Origin: an uncultured Oscillospiraceae bacterium
GTDB lineage: Bacteria; Bacillota; Clostridia; Oscillospirales; Oscillospiraceae
Assembly (NCBI GenBank): GCA_947632005.1
Contig: CANRNU010000001.1
Location: forward strand, 47,831-111,830
Direction of reading: 5' to 3'
Length of the DNA stretch: 64,000 nt
Position numbers and translations under genes: made by a program
Shown: positions 1 through 7,780 of the stretch, piece by piece
How positions within the stretch are numbered: position 1 is the stretch's first letter
Layout: every line of letters begins with the position of its first letter
The notes under the pieces: generated by a model
Database searches by the model: none
What the model was told of the DNA's origin: nothing
What the model saw: only the letters and a program-made list of their open reading frames with translations

Positions 1-221
1 GGGCACTCGGCAACGGCGGCCTCTACCAGCTTCACCAGATAGGTGTGGTTGGCATAGGCGCGGGCGCCCTTGGACACCTGCAGGATGACGGGAGCGTGCT
101 CTTCCCGGCAGGCCTCGGTGATGCCCTGGACGATCTCCATGTTGTTGACGTTGAAGGCGCCGATGGCGTAGCCGCCGTCATAGGCCTTCTTGAACATTTC
201 GGTGGAAGTTACGAGAGGCAT
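1..221 (-). CDS. fba: Class II fructose-bisphosphate aldolase, N-terminal part (cut by window edge)
   Basis: Zinc-dependent aldolase of glycolysis that splits fructose-1,6-bisphosphate into dihydroxyacetone phosphate and glyceraldehyde-3-phosphate. The minus strand from the ATG at 221 reads MPLVTSTEMFKKAYDGGYAI, followed by AFNVNNMEIVQGITEAC, the conserved start of class II aldolases. Only the first 73 codons are inside the window. The Shine-Dalgarno sequence aaaggag lies just upstream. It is divergent from the phosphofructokinase gene, which catalyses the preceding glycolytic step. The family call rests on the N-terminus alone, so a related ketose-bisphosphate aldolase (GatY/KbaY type) is not excluded. 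Confidence 0.85.
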   Translation of the reverse strand, partial: MPLVTSTEMFKKAYDGGYAIGAFNVNNMEIVQGITEACREEHAPVILQVSKGARAYANHTYLVKLVEAAVAEC

Positions 222-277
222 AGTTAGATTGCTCCTTTACAATATTTTTCGATGGTCTTTATTTTACCGCACATTCG

Positions 278-286
278 TGCTATAAT
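278..286 (+). promoter_or_regulatory. Extended -10 promoter for pfp
   Basis: TGCTATAAT is a consensus extended -10 element (TG-N-TATAAT). It lies about 45 bases before the pfp ATG. The -35 region is weak, as is usual for extended -10 promoters. Confidence 0.6.
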
Positions 287-330
287 CAACAAAAACATGA
301 AAAACATTTTATTTTGGAGGATATACAATC

Positions 331-1572
331 ATGGCAGAAAAACTTGTTGGCGCCTGCATCATCGGCCAGTCCGGCGGTCCCACGTCCGTCATCAACGCCA
401 GTGCCTACGGAGCCATCAGCGCGGCTTTGGCCGCGGAGGAGATCACCCAGGTCCTGGGCGCCGATCACGGCATCACCGGCGTGCTGAGCGACAAGCTCTA
501 CGACATGGGGCAGGAAGATCCCCAGGAGCTGGCCTATCTGAAGAACACCCCCGCCTCCGAGCTGGGCTCCTGCCGCTATAAGCTGGCCGAGCCCGAGACG
601 GATGACACCGACTATAAGCGCATCCTGGAGGTCTTCCAGAAGCACAATGTCCGTTACTTCTTCTACAACGGCGGCAACGACTCCATGGACACCTGCGACA
701 AGATCAGCCGCTTTATGGCCAAGTCCGGCTGGGAGTGCCGGGTCATGGGCATCCCCAAGACCATCGACAACGACCTCTGGGGCACCGACCACTGCCCCGG
801 CTTCGCCTCCGCGGCCAAGTATATCGCCACCAGCGCCATGGAGGTGTCCAAGGACGGACGCGTCTATCCCACCGGTCAGGTGACCATCATGGAGATCATG
901 GGCCGCCACGCCGGATGGCTGGCCGCCTCCGCCGCGCTGGCCACCCACTTTGGCGCCGGTCCCGACCTGGTGTACCTGCCCGAGGTGGACTTCGACCAGG
1001 AGGCGTTCCTGAACGATGTGGAGCGCATCTATAAACAGAAGCGCACCTGCCTGGTAGCCGTGTCCGAGGGTCTGCACTATGCTGACGGCACCTTCGTGTC
1101 CGAGGCCAAGACCAGCGCCACCGACGGCTTTGGCCACGCCCAGCTGGGCGGTCTGGCCTCCCGTCTGGCCGAGATGGTCAAAGAGCGCACCGGCGCCAAG
1201 GTCCGTCCCATCGAGCTGAGCCTGCTGCAGCGCTGCGGCGCGCACCTGGCCTCCGCCACCGACCTGGAGGAAGCCGAGATGGCCGGCCGCAAGGCGGTGG
1301 AGGCCGCCGTCGCCGGCGAGACCGGTAAGATGGTCGCCTTTGAGCGCAGCTACGACAAGATCGGGCAGTATGTCTGCAACTATGTCCTCCTGCCCCTGAC
1401 CTCCGTGGCCAACGCGGAGAAGAAGGTCCCCATGGAGTGGATCACCCCGGAGCACAACTTCGTCACCGACGATTTCATCGACTACCTGCTGCCCCTCATC
1501 CAGGGCGAGCCGGAGCGTCCCACGGAGAACTCCATGCCCCGCTATGCCAAGCTCAAGAAGGTCCTGGCGTAA
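331..1572 (+). CDS. pfp: Pyrophosphate-dependent 6-phosphofructokinase
   Basis: Phosphorylates fructose-6-phosphate to the 1,6-bisphosphate in the cytoplasm, using PPi rather than ATP, reversibly. The 413-residue protein starts with the phosphate-binding IGQSGGPTSVINAS. It has GGND at residues 114-117, where ATP enzymes have GGDGS; the Asp in place of Gly blocks ATP binding. It also has PKTIDND at 142-148, where ATP enzymes have PGTIDND. Both changes are the known signature of PPi-type enzymes. Start: ATG at 331 with ttggagg nine bases upstream. It is divergent from the aldolase gene. The paired fba/pfp layout fits a fermentative anaerobe that saves ATP in glycolysis. Confidence 0.93.
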   Translation: MAEKLVGACIIGQSGGPTSVINASAYGAISAALAAEEITQVLGADHGITGVLSDKLYDMGQEDPQELAYLKNTPASELGSCRYKLAEPETDDTDYKRILEVFQKHNVRYFFYNGGNDSMDTCDKISRFMAKSGWECRVMGIPKTIDNDLWGTDHCPGFASAAKYIATSAMEVSKDGRVYPTGQVTIMEIMGRHAGWLAASAALATHFGAGPDLVYLPEVDFDQEAFLNDVERIYKQKRTCLVAVSEGLHYADGTFVSEAKTSATDGFGHAQLGGLASRLAEMVKERTGAKVRPIELSLLQRCGAHLASATDLEEAEMAGRKAVEAAVAGETGKMVAFERSYDKIGQYVCNYVLLPLTSVANAEKKVPMEWITPEHNFVTDDFIDYLLPLIQGEPERPTENSMPRYAKLKKVLA

Positions 1573-1855
1573 AGCGCTTCCCTGTCTCGTCCTCTGCGTC
1601 GGGCTTCTGGCCGGATGCTCATGGAGAGATGGTATGGAGACCCTTCGATGGGCGCTTGAGGACACATCAGATCATGCCGCTGCTGTTCCGGGGACTCCTT
1701 CCCCGGAGCCGGCAGCGGCTGTTTCTGCGGCTCCCCGTCCTGCTGCTGTGCCTTCGTCACAAGCGGAAAATGGACATCGCGCAAATGATCCTCGGATCAT
1801 TTGCTGTCAAACGTGTCGTTTGGCGGCAAAAACCTTCGTTTTCGCCTTGCGATAA
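1544..1855 (+). CDS. Possible small Pro/Ala-rich lipoprotein overlapping the pfp 3' end
   Basis: A 103-codon frame overlaps the last 29 bases of pfp in another frame. It has a lipoprotein signal by eye: basic SSRRSWRK, a hydrophobic LVLCVGLL core and a lipobox LAGC. A Pro/Ala-rich stretch follows (PGTPSPEPAAAVSAAPRP), like many small Clostridia lipoproteins. Against it: no Shine-Dalgarno before the ATG, and the C-terminal third reads through strong hairpins and ends in an odd Cys-rich tail. It may be real, a decayed gene, or chance. The hairpins may be its terminator region, in which case the frame is too long. Confidence 0.35.
   Translation: MPSSRRSWRKALPCLVLCVGLLAGCSWRDGMETLRWALEDTSDHAAAVPGTPSPEPAAAVSAAPRPAAVPSSQAENGHRANDPRIICCQTCRLAAKTFVFALR
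1781..1846 (+). other. Three back-to-back hairpins between pfp and cotJ
   Basis: 1781-1804 is a perfect 10-bp stem with a CTCG loop (GCAAATGATC/GATCATTTGC). 1808-1822 is CAAACG-TGT-CGTTTG. 1825-1846 pairs GGCAAAAAC with GTTTTCGCC with one mismatch. None has a T-run, so they do not look like ordinary terminators. They could be a processed 3' end of pfp mRNA, a small RNA or a protein-binding site. Confidence 0.5.
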
Positions 1856-1896
1856 TCATTATACCCTTGGCATGACCGCCCGCGATAACAACACGC

Positions 1897-1940
1897 TCCC
1901 CCTTTGCATAGTATGACATGCAAAGGGGGAAATTTTTTTG
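1897..1940 (+). promoter_or_regulatory. Terminator-like hairpin that contains the cotJ ribosome binding site
   Basis: CCCCCTTTGCAT (1898-1909) pairs perfectly with ATGCAAAGGGGG (1918-1929), with one more T-A pair outside, an 8-base loop, and then AAATTTTTTT. This is a textbook intrinsic terminator for the plus strand. The same 3' arm carries AAAGGGGG, which is the only Shine-Dalgarno for the TTG start at 1938, and the TTG lies in the T-run. Termination of pfp transcripts and occlusion of the cotJ ribosome site may be one element. Confidence 0.7.
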
Positions 1941-2384
1941 CAGAACAACGATACCTGTACCTATAAAGAAGGGCCTCTGCCCTCCTGCGCGCCGCTGGCT
2001 GTGCCCATGCTGGCCGCCCAGCAGAGCAGCGCGCCGGCCTATGACAGCGCGGACGCCCTGGCCAAGGGCACGCTGTTCCCCGGCCTGGACCTGCCCTTCA
2101 TGGATTATATCGCCAATGGCCCGGTAGAGAACACGCCGCTGGCGGAACTGATGGCCTTGGATTTCGTCTGCCAGGAGCTGGCGCTGTATCTGGACACCCA
2201 CCCCGGCGACAAGGAGGCCTTCAAGACCTGGAAGAGCTTCAGCGCTCTGGCAAAAGAGGGCCGCAAGCGCTATGTAGAGATGTGCGGGCCTGTGACCCGC
2301 GCGGACACGGCTATGTTCGACTCCTGGGTCTGGCCCGAGGACCCCTGGCCCTGGAATGCGGGCGGAAAGGGTGGTAAAAAGTAA
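1938..2384 (+). CDS. Spore coat protein, CotJA-CotJB fusion
   Basis: Inner spore-coat assembly protein. The first 60 or so residues resemble CotJA: a loose N-terminus, then DALAKGTLFPGLDLPF. The remainder is CotJB: ALDFVCQELALYLDTHPGD, then YVEMCGPVT and the terminal WVWPEDPWPWN. In Bacillus and most Clostridia these are two genes; here one 148-residue frame joins them with no stop. Start is TTG at 1938 with AAAGGGGG seven bases upstream. The stop overlaps the cotJC start (TAATG). Expected to be expressed in the mother cell; no sigma-E or sigma-K promoter could be read with confidence. Confidence 0.85.
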   Translation: MQNNDTCTYKEGPLPSCAPLAVPMLAAQQSSAPAYDSADALAKGTLFPGLDLPFMDYIANGPVENTPLAELMALDFVCQELALYLDTHPGDKEAFKTWKSFSALAKEGRKRYVEMCGPVTRADTAMFDSWVWPEDPWPWNAGGKGGKK

Positions 2385-2986
2385 TGTTCGTATATGAAAA
2401 AAAGCTCCAATATCCCGTCCGCATCAAAACTCCAAATCCCGCCATGGCCAAGTATATCATCAGCCAGTACGGCGGGCCGGACGGCGAGCTGTCCGCCTCC
2501 CTGCGGTACCTGAGCCAGCGGTATTCCATGCCCTATGAGCAGGTCAAGGCCGTCCTGACCGACATCGGCGTGGAGGAACTGGCCCACCTGGAGATCGTGG
2601 GTACCGTCATCCATCAGCTGACCCGGAACATGTCCGTGGACCAGGTGGAAAAGGCCGGCTTCCAGGACTACTTCGTGGACCACACCGCCGGCATCTACGC
2701 CCAGGCGGCCGGCGGCTGGCCCTACAGCGCCGCCACCTTCCAGGTGAAGGGCGACGTGATCGCCGACCTGGCCGAGGACATGGGCGCGGAGCAAAAGGCT
2801 CGGGTGACCTATGACAACATCCTGCGCATGGCGGACGATCCGGATGTGATCGACGTGATGCGGTTCCTGCGGGAGCGGGAAGTGGTCCATTTCCAGCGGT
2901 TCGGCGAGGCCATGGGCATCGCCACGGCTAAGATGGACCAGCGCAACGTGTACGCCGTCAATCCGGCGTTCGACAAGAAGAAGTAA
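2384..2986 (+). CDS. cotJC: CotJC, manganese-catalase-family spore coat protein
   Basis: 200-residue protein of the Mn-catalase/CotJC family, a ferritin-like four-helix protein placed in the spore coat. The start MFVYEKKLQYPVRI and metal-site motifs such as GVEELAHLEIV (Glu and His ligands) and the later EREVVHFQRFGEA are clear. Its ATG overlaps the stop of the CotJA-CotJB frame by one base, so the two are translationally coupled. The hairpin after the stop ends the operon. Family members may break down peroxide; catalytic activity of CotJC itself is less well established. Confidence 0.93.
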   Translation: MFVYEKKLQYPVRIKTPNPAMAKYIISQYGGPDGELSASLRYLSQRYSMPYEQVKAVLTDIGVEELAHLEIVGTVIHQLTRNMSVDQVEKAGFQDYFVDHTAGIYAQAAGGWPYSAATFQVKGDVIADLAEDMGAEQKARVTYDNILRMADDPDVIDVMRFLREREVVHFQRFGEAMGIATAKMDQRNVYAVNPAFDKKK

Positions 2987-3002
2987 GTCATTTCCATGCA
3001 AA

Positions 3003-3026
3003 ACCGGCTGGGTCTCCCCAGCCGGT
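3003..3026. terminator. Bidirectional terminator between cotJC and ligA
   Basis: ACCGGCTGGG (3003-3012) pairs with CCCAGCCGGT (3017-3026) around a TCTC loop. It sits between two convergent genes. The flanks are only modestly T-rich. Confidence 0.7.
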
Positions 3027-3038
3027 CGTTATTATCCT

Positions 3039-5012
3039 TCAGTCCTTGATAAGTTCGGCGAACTCGTCCTCCGTGATGACGGGGATGCCCAGCGCCTCCG
3101 CTTTGGTGAGCTTGGAACCGGGATTGGCCCCGACCAGCACATAGGAGGTCTTTTTGGAAACCGAGCCGGAGGTCTTGCCGCCGAAGCGTTCAATGATCTC
3201 CTCCGCCTCGGACCGGGTGTACTTCTCCAGGGCGCCGGTCAGCACGAACGTCTTTCCCGCGAAGCGGGTATCCGCGATCTCCTCGGTGCTCTCAAAGGAG
3301 ACGCCCGCCTCCCGCAGCAGCTGTATCTGGTGCCGGCTCTGTTCACTGGCGAACCATTCCGTCAGGTACCGGGCCGTGATGGGCCCCACGTCGTCGATGA
3401 CCGTGAGCTCCTCCTCTGTGGCCGCCATGAGCTCGTCCAGCGTGGCAAAATGCCGGGCCAGGACCTTGGCCGCCTTGGCTCCCACCTGCCGGATGCCGAA
3501 GGCGCACAGCAGCCGCCCCAGGCCGCGGGTCTTGCTGTCGGCGATGTTGGCAAGGAGATTCTCCGCGGACTTCTTCCCCATCCGCTCCACCGCCGCCACG
3601 GACTGGGGCTCCAGATAATACAGCTCCGCCGGGGTGTGGATGAGCTCCGCCTTATCCAGGGCCTCCACCACCGCCGGGCCCAGACCGTCGATGTCCATGG
3701 CGTCCTTGGAGGCAAAGTGGACGATGTTCCGCAGCCGCTGGGCCGGGCACTCCGCGCCGGTGCAGCGGATGGCGGCCCCGTCCTCGTCCCGGACCACCGG
3801 CGCGCCGCAGGCAGGACAGACAGTGGGAAAGCGAAATACCCCCTCGCTGTCTTTTTTGACCACCTCCAGCACCTCGGGGATGATCTCCCCTGCCTTCTGC
3901 ACCAGCACCGTGTCCCCCACGTTCACACCCAGGTTTTCGATGAAGTCCTGGTTGTGAAGGGTGGCGTTGGTGACGGTGGTCCCGGCCAGACGGATGGACT
4001 CGATGACCGCCTTTGGCGTCAGCACGCCGGTCCGGCCCACCTGGATGAGGATGTCCACCACCCGGCTGGGCTTCTTCTCCGGCGGGTACTTATAGGCCAC
4101 CGCCCAGCGGGGATATTTGGCGGTGCTGCCCAGGGCCTCCCGCTGGGACAGGCCGTTGAGTTTCACCACCGCCCCGTCGATGTCGAAGGGATAGTTCTCA
4201 CGGCCCTCGCCGATGGCCGTGATGGCGTCCGCACACGCCTGAGGCGTTTTGCACAGGGTGTGGGCCACCACGGGAAAGCCCATGGCTGCCATGGCCTCCA
4301 GGGTCTCGTAATGGGTCTGGTAGGTCACGCCCTCGGCCAGCTGGATGTTGAAGCAGATGATGTCCAGCATCCGCTGGGCACATATGGCCGGGTCCTGCTG
4401 GCGGAGAGACCCCGCGGCGGCGTTCCGGGGGTTGGCAAGCAGGGGCAGTCCCTCCACCTCCCGCTGGGCGTTGATGGTGTTGAACGTGTCATGGGACATA
4501 TAGACCTCGCCGCGGACGATGATGCGGCTGGGGGCGTTTTTCAGCTTTTTCGGCAGGCTCCGGATGGTCCGGAGGTTCTCCGTCACGTCCTCCCCCACCG
4601 CGCCGTTTCCCCGGGTCGCGCCCTGGTAGAGCACGCCGTTCCGGTACTCCACCGCCACGGACAGGCCGTCGATCTTGGGCTCGGTCACATACTCGTGCTC
4701 CTCCGGCACAGAGGCGTCCATCTTCTCTACGAAAGCGGTCACCTCCTCGAAGGAGAACACGTCCTGCAGACTCTCCAGCGGCACCGGATGCTCCACAGGC
4801 GAGAACGCCTCGCTCACATGACCGCCCACATGCTGGGTGGGCGAGTCGGGCCGTATCCACGCCGGATGCTCCGCCTCTATGCGCTTGAGCTCGTTGTTCA
4901 TCCGGTCGTATTCAAAATCCGACACCAGGGGCGCGTCGTTGTCGTAATAGGCCACAGACAGGGCCAGGAGCTTTTCTACCAGTTCGTTGTACGCCTCGAT
5001 CGTGTATTCCAT
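3039..5012 (-). CDS. ligA: NAD+-dependent DNA ligase
   Basis: Seals nicks between Okazaki fragments and in repair, using NAD+. Full length at 657 residues. The adenylation motif is EPKIDGLSV with the nucleophile Lys113. An OB fold follows, then a four-Cys zinc finger (CPACGAP to CTGAEC, about 399-425), helix-hairpin-helix repeats, and a BRCT domain at the C-terminus (FAGKTFVLTGAL onward, about 580-657). Start: ATG at 5012 with GGAGAG upstream. It follows yunB by three bases and is probably co-transcribed with it. Confidence 0.97.
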   Translation of the reverse strand: MEYTIEAYNELVEKLLALSVAYYDNDAPLVSDFEYDRMNNELKRIEAEHPAWIRPDSPTQHVGGHVSEAFSPVEHPVPLESLQDVFSFEEVTAFVEKMDASVPEEHEYVTEPKIDGLSVAVEYRNGVLYQGATRGNGAVGEDVTENLRTIRSLPKKLKNAPSRIIVRGEVYMSHDTFNTINAQREVEGLPLLANPRNAAAGSLRQQDPAICAQRMLDIICFNIQLAEGVTYQTHYETLEAMAAMGFPVVAHTLCKTPQACADAITAIGEGRENYPFDIDGAVVKLNGLSQREALGSTAKYPRWAVAYKYPPEKKPSRVVDILIQVGRTGVLTPKAVIESIRLAGTTVTNATLHNQDFIENLGVNVGDTVLVQKAGEIIPEVLEVVKKDSEGVFRFPTVCPACGAPVVRDEDGAAIRCTGAECPAQRLRNIVHFASKDAMDIDGLGPAVVEALDKAELIHTPAELYYLEPQSVAAVERMGKKSAENLLANIADSKTRGLGRLLCAFGIRQVGAKAAKVLARHFATLDELMAATEEELTVIDDVGPITARYLTEWFASEQSRHQIQLLREAGVSFESTEEIADTRFAGKTFVLTGALEKYTRSEAEEIIERFGGKTSGSVSKKTSYVLVGANPGSKLTKAEALGIPVITEDEFAELIKD

Positions 5013-5015
5013 GGT

Positions 5016-5675
5016 TCATCTCTCCAAGTTCATATAGCTGCTGGGCACCTGGCCCACGATGACAGTCTCCGATACCAGGATCTCTGTCTGCACCGACGTG
5101 TCCATGGTCTGCCATGGCAGCATGCATGACAGCTGGATGTCTAGGTCCAGGAAGAGCTGGTGGCGGGTCTGGTTGATGCCCGCGCTGGTGATCTCACTGC
5201 GAAAGCTCGCCGTGCTGGAGGTGAGCACCGTCACATGCACCGTGAGAGAGGGCCCCCGGTTCATGAGAAGCGCGCTGCCGAACAGGTTGGCCAGGGGGAT
5301 TTCCACGGCTGCCGTTCCCTGCTCTGTGGCAGCCACGGCCCGGGACAGCACCTCAGCCGACAGGGTGTTGATGGCCGTCACATCGGCGCTGACCGCCGAC
5401 ACGCCGCCGCTGCCGTCGTGCTCCAGCACCACCAGGCTGTCCGCCCCGAACCGGCTGTCCGCCATCACATCCTTGACGATCTGGTTGACCTGCACCACCA
5501 CCTGGTCTCTGGCGGCGGATATGGCATAATCCGTGATCATACGGCGCAGCGCCGACCCCAGAAAAACGGTGATGAGCACGGCTGCTGCCGCCAGCAGCGC
5601 GCACAGCGTCAGCCTGGCAGAGCGCCGGGCATCCGGGTCCAGTCCTGCCCGCCTTGGCCACCGTCTTGCCGGCAT
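5016..5675 (-). CDS. yunB: Sporulation protein YunB
   Basis: 219 residues with one N-terminal membrane segment (LTLCALLAAAAVLITVFLG, about 23-41) and a soluble domain typical of YunB: VVQVNQIVKDVMADSRFG, later SEVLSRAVAA and a GPSLTVHVTVLTS strand. In B. subtilis yunB is a mother-cell sigma-E gene needed for efficient sporulation; its molecular role is not known. Start is ATG at 5675 behind GGGGGTGG. The short leading basic segment MPARRWPRR gives a cytoplasmic N-terminus. Placed directly before ligA. Confidence 0.85.
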   Translation of the reverse strand: MPARRWPRRAGLDPDARRSARLTLCALLAAAAVLITVFLGSALRRMITDYAISAARDQVVVQVNQIVKDVMADSRFGADSLVVLEHDGSGGVSAVSADVTAINTLSAEVLSRAVAATEQGTAAVEIPLANLFGSALLMNRGPSLTVHVTVLTSSTASFRSEITSAGINQTRHQLFLDLDIQLSCMLPWQTMDTSVQTEILVSETVIVGQVPSSYMNLER

Positions 5676-5726
5676 ACCACCACCCCCTTACGGGGAACAT
5701 ATGCCGGAAAGCCAGCCCGTATGACG

Positions 5727-6749
5727 TTATTCTGCCATATTCTCCAAAAAGAGCCTGGCCAGCTTATACTGGTCCTCGCACTCGCTGATCTTGGCCACGC
5801 TGGCCGGGGAATGGATGTTCCGCACCGGTACGGACAGAGCTGCGGTCTGCACGCCGATCCCGCTGCGCTGGATGGAGGAGCCATCCGTGCCGCCGGCAAT
5901 GGCGGTCTTCGTCTGCCAGGGGATGCCGTTGTCCCCGGCCAGCCGGCCCAGAAGCCGGCACAGTTCCCGGTCATAGATGGTCTGCCGGTCCATGAATGGG
6001 ATCGCGATGCCCTGTCCCAGGGCGCAGACCCTCTCGGCTCCCTCCCGGCCCGGCAGGTCGGCTGCGGTGGTGGTCTCCAGCACCAGGGCCACATCCGGTT
6101 CGATGTTCTCCGCCGCGATGGCAGAGCCCCGGCAGCCCACCTCCTCCTGGACCGTGAAGGCAAACCAGCAGTCACAGGGCAGTTCGCCCTCCAAGAGCTC
6201 CAGCATCGCCGCGCAGCCCACCCGGTCGTCGATGGCCTTGGCCTTCACATAGCCGTCTCCAAAGCGGACCACTGTGTCGTCAAAGGCAGCCAGGTCGCCG
6301 ATGGCGACCGCCTCTTCCGCTTCCTCCCGGCTCCCTGCGCCGATGTCGATATACATCTCCCGCATGGCCGGCACGGTCTTTCTTTGTTCCTGGGTGGTCA
6401 GGTGGACGGCCTTGCAGCCCACCACCCCCAGCACCCGCTGCGGTCCCACATGCACCCGCTTGCCCAGCAGAACCCGCCGGTCGATGCCGCCGGCCTGGTC
6501 GAACCGCAGATATCCCTCGGCGGTGATGTCGGTGACGATGAGCCCCACCTCATCCATGTGAGCGCAGAGCAGGACCCGCCGTTCCGGGGCCTTCGCGCCC
6601 CGTTTGAAGACCATCAGGTTCCCCATGGGGTCGGTGCGTATCTCGTCCGCGTATGGCATGACCCGTTCCAGGATATAGTCCCGGACCTCATCCTCGCCGC
6701 CGGAGACGCCGTCCAGACAGCACAGGGTCTCCATTGTGTCCAGCATCAT
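5727..6749 (-). CDS. M42 family aminopeptidase, copy 2 of a tandem pair
   Basis: Cytoplasmic dinuclear-metal peptidase of the M42 (PepA/FrvX) family, 340 residues. Metal and catalytic motifs are visible: LLCAHMDEVGLIV (first His-x-Asp), AIDDRVGCAAML (bridging Asp), VQEEVGCRG (catalytic Glu pair), and NIHSPASVA with the last His. Start ATG at 6749 follows GGAGGT by six bases. It begins three bases after the stop of the upstream homologue, with which it shares length and layout. Substrate cannot be read; these enzymes form large tetrahedral shells that trim peptides. Confidence 0.9.
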   Translation of the reverse strand: MMLDTMETLCCLDGVSGGEDEVRDYILERVMPYADEIRTDPMGNLMVFKRGAKAPERRVLLCAHMDEVGLIVTDITAEGYLRFDQAGGIDRRVLLGKRVHVGPQRVLGVVGCKAVHLTTQEQRKTVPAMREMYIDIGAGSREEAEEAVAIGDLAAFDDTVVRFGDGYVKAKAIDDRVGCAAMLELLEGELPCDCWFAFTVQEEVGCRGSAIAAENIEPDVALVLETTTAADLPGREGAERVCALGQGIAIPFMDRQTIYDRELCRLLGRLAGDNGIPWQTKTAIAGGTDGSSIQRSGIGVQTAALSVPVRNIHSPASVAKISECEDQYKLARLFLENMAE

Positions 6750-6751
6750 CG

Positions 6752-7774
6752 TCACACCTCCATACGCTCTACATAGGCCGCGAGCAGTTCCACACAGGCA
6801 GCCATATCTTCCGTGTCCACGACCTCCACCGGCGTATGCATGTATTTCAGCGGCAGAGATATGAGCGCCGTCGCAACGCCGGTGCGGGAGATCTGGATCG
6901 CCTCGGCGTTGGTACCGCTGTTGCCGCCGGGCTCCGCCTTCCGCTGGCAGGGGATGCCCAGCTCGTCCGCCAGGGCCAGCAGCTCCATGGCCATGGGCCG
7001 GTGGATGTTGGGGCCGATGCTGACAGCTGGACCTTTTCCACACTGGCAGACCACCCGCGGGGCGTCCGGCGTCCGTCCGTGGGTCACATCCACCACCAGC
7101 GCCGCGTGCGGGCGGATCCCCCAGGCCGCCACCTTGGCGCCCCGGTGCCCCACTTCCTCCTGGGTGCTCACCAGACAGCACACATCCACCTTGAGCCGGC
7201 GCAGGCACAGCTGCTCGAACGCCTTGATGATGACGGCTGCGCAGGCGCGGTCATCCAGAGCCTTGCCGCAAAGCTGTTCCCCGCCCAGCTCCTCGCAGGC
7301 GCTCACATACACCACCGGCGTGCCTGGCGGGACCAGTTTTTCCGCCTGTTCCTGCTCCAGGCCCACGTCAATGTAGAGCTTGTCCGCCGGGATGGTCTGT
7401 CCCTTCTCCTCCTCGGTGAGCAAATGGGGCGGCAGCGCGGCGATGACGCCGAACAGAGGCGGGTCCGCCAGCACCCGCACCTCCCGGGCCGGGAGCATCC
7501 GCTGGTCCACGCCCCCCAGACTGGCAAAGGACAGAAATCCGTTCTTTGCCCCGGTCACGACCAGACCGATCTCATCCATGTGGGCGTCCAGCAGCACCGT
7601 CTTCGCCCCGGGCACACCGCAGCGCTTGAAGGCCATCACATTGCCCATCACGTCGGTCCTCACCTCGTCGGCAAAGGGATGCAGATAGTTGGCAATGTAC
7701 TCGCACACCGGCTGTTCAAAGCCGGATGGGCCGGCCAGGCCCGACAGCTGCCGGGCCAGTTCTACCAGTTGCAT
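6752..7774 (-). CDS. M42 family aminopeptidase, copy 1 of a tandem pair
   Basis: Same family and the same length (340 residues) as the next gene. Motifs: LLDAHMDEIGLVV, ALDDRACAAVII, TQEEVGHRG and KYMHTPVEVV. The two copies differ at many positions, so the duplication is old. Start ATG at 7774 is close behind the murD stop, so murD and both peptidases look like one operon. They may have different peptide preferences or build a mixed-subunit particle; the sequence does not decide. Confidence 0.9.
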   Translation of the reverse strand: MQLVELARQLSGLAGPSGFEQPVCEYIANYLHPFADEVRTDVMGNVMAFKRCGVPGAKTVLLDAHMDEIGLVVTGAKNGFLSFASLGGVDQRMLPAREVRVLADPPLFGVIAALPPHLLTEEEKGQTIPADKLYIDVGLEQEQAEKLVPPGTPVVYVSACEELGGEQLCGKALDDRACAAVIIKAFEQLCLRRLKVDVCCLVSTQEEVGHRGAKVAAWGIRPHAALVVDVTHGRTPDAPRVVCQCGKGPAVSIGPNIHRPMAMELLALADELGIPCQRKAEPGGNSGTNAEAIQISRTGVATALISLPLKYMHTPVEVVDTEDMAACVELLAAYVERMEV

Positions 7775-7780
7775 CGCGTA

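Noticed and set aside
286..1665. Long open frame antisense to pfp (459 codons)
   Set aside because: GC-rich third positions keep the opposite strand open. It has low-complexity Gly/His/Leu composition, no ribosome site, and pfp is certain.
3330..5129. 599-codon open frame antisense to ligA and yunB
   Set aside because: Shadow of two well-identified genes, His/Gly/Arg-rich, no domain.
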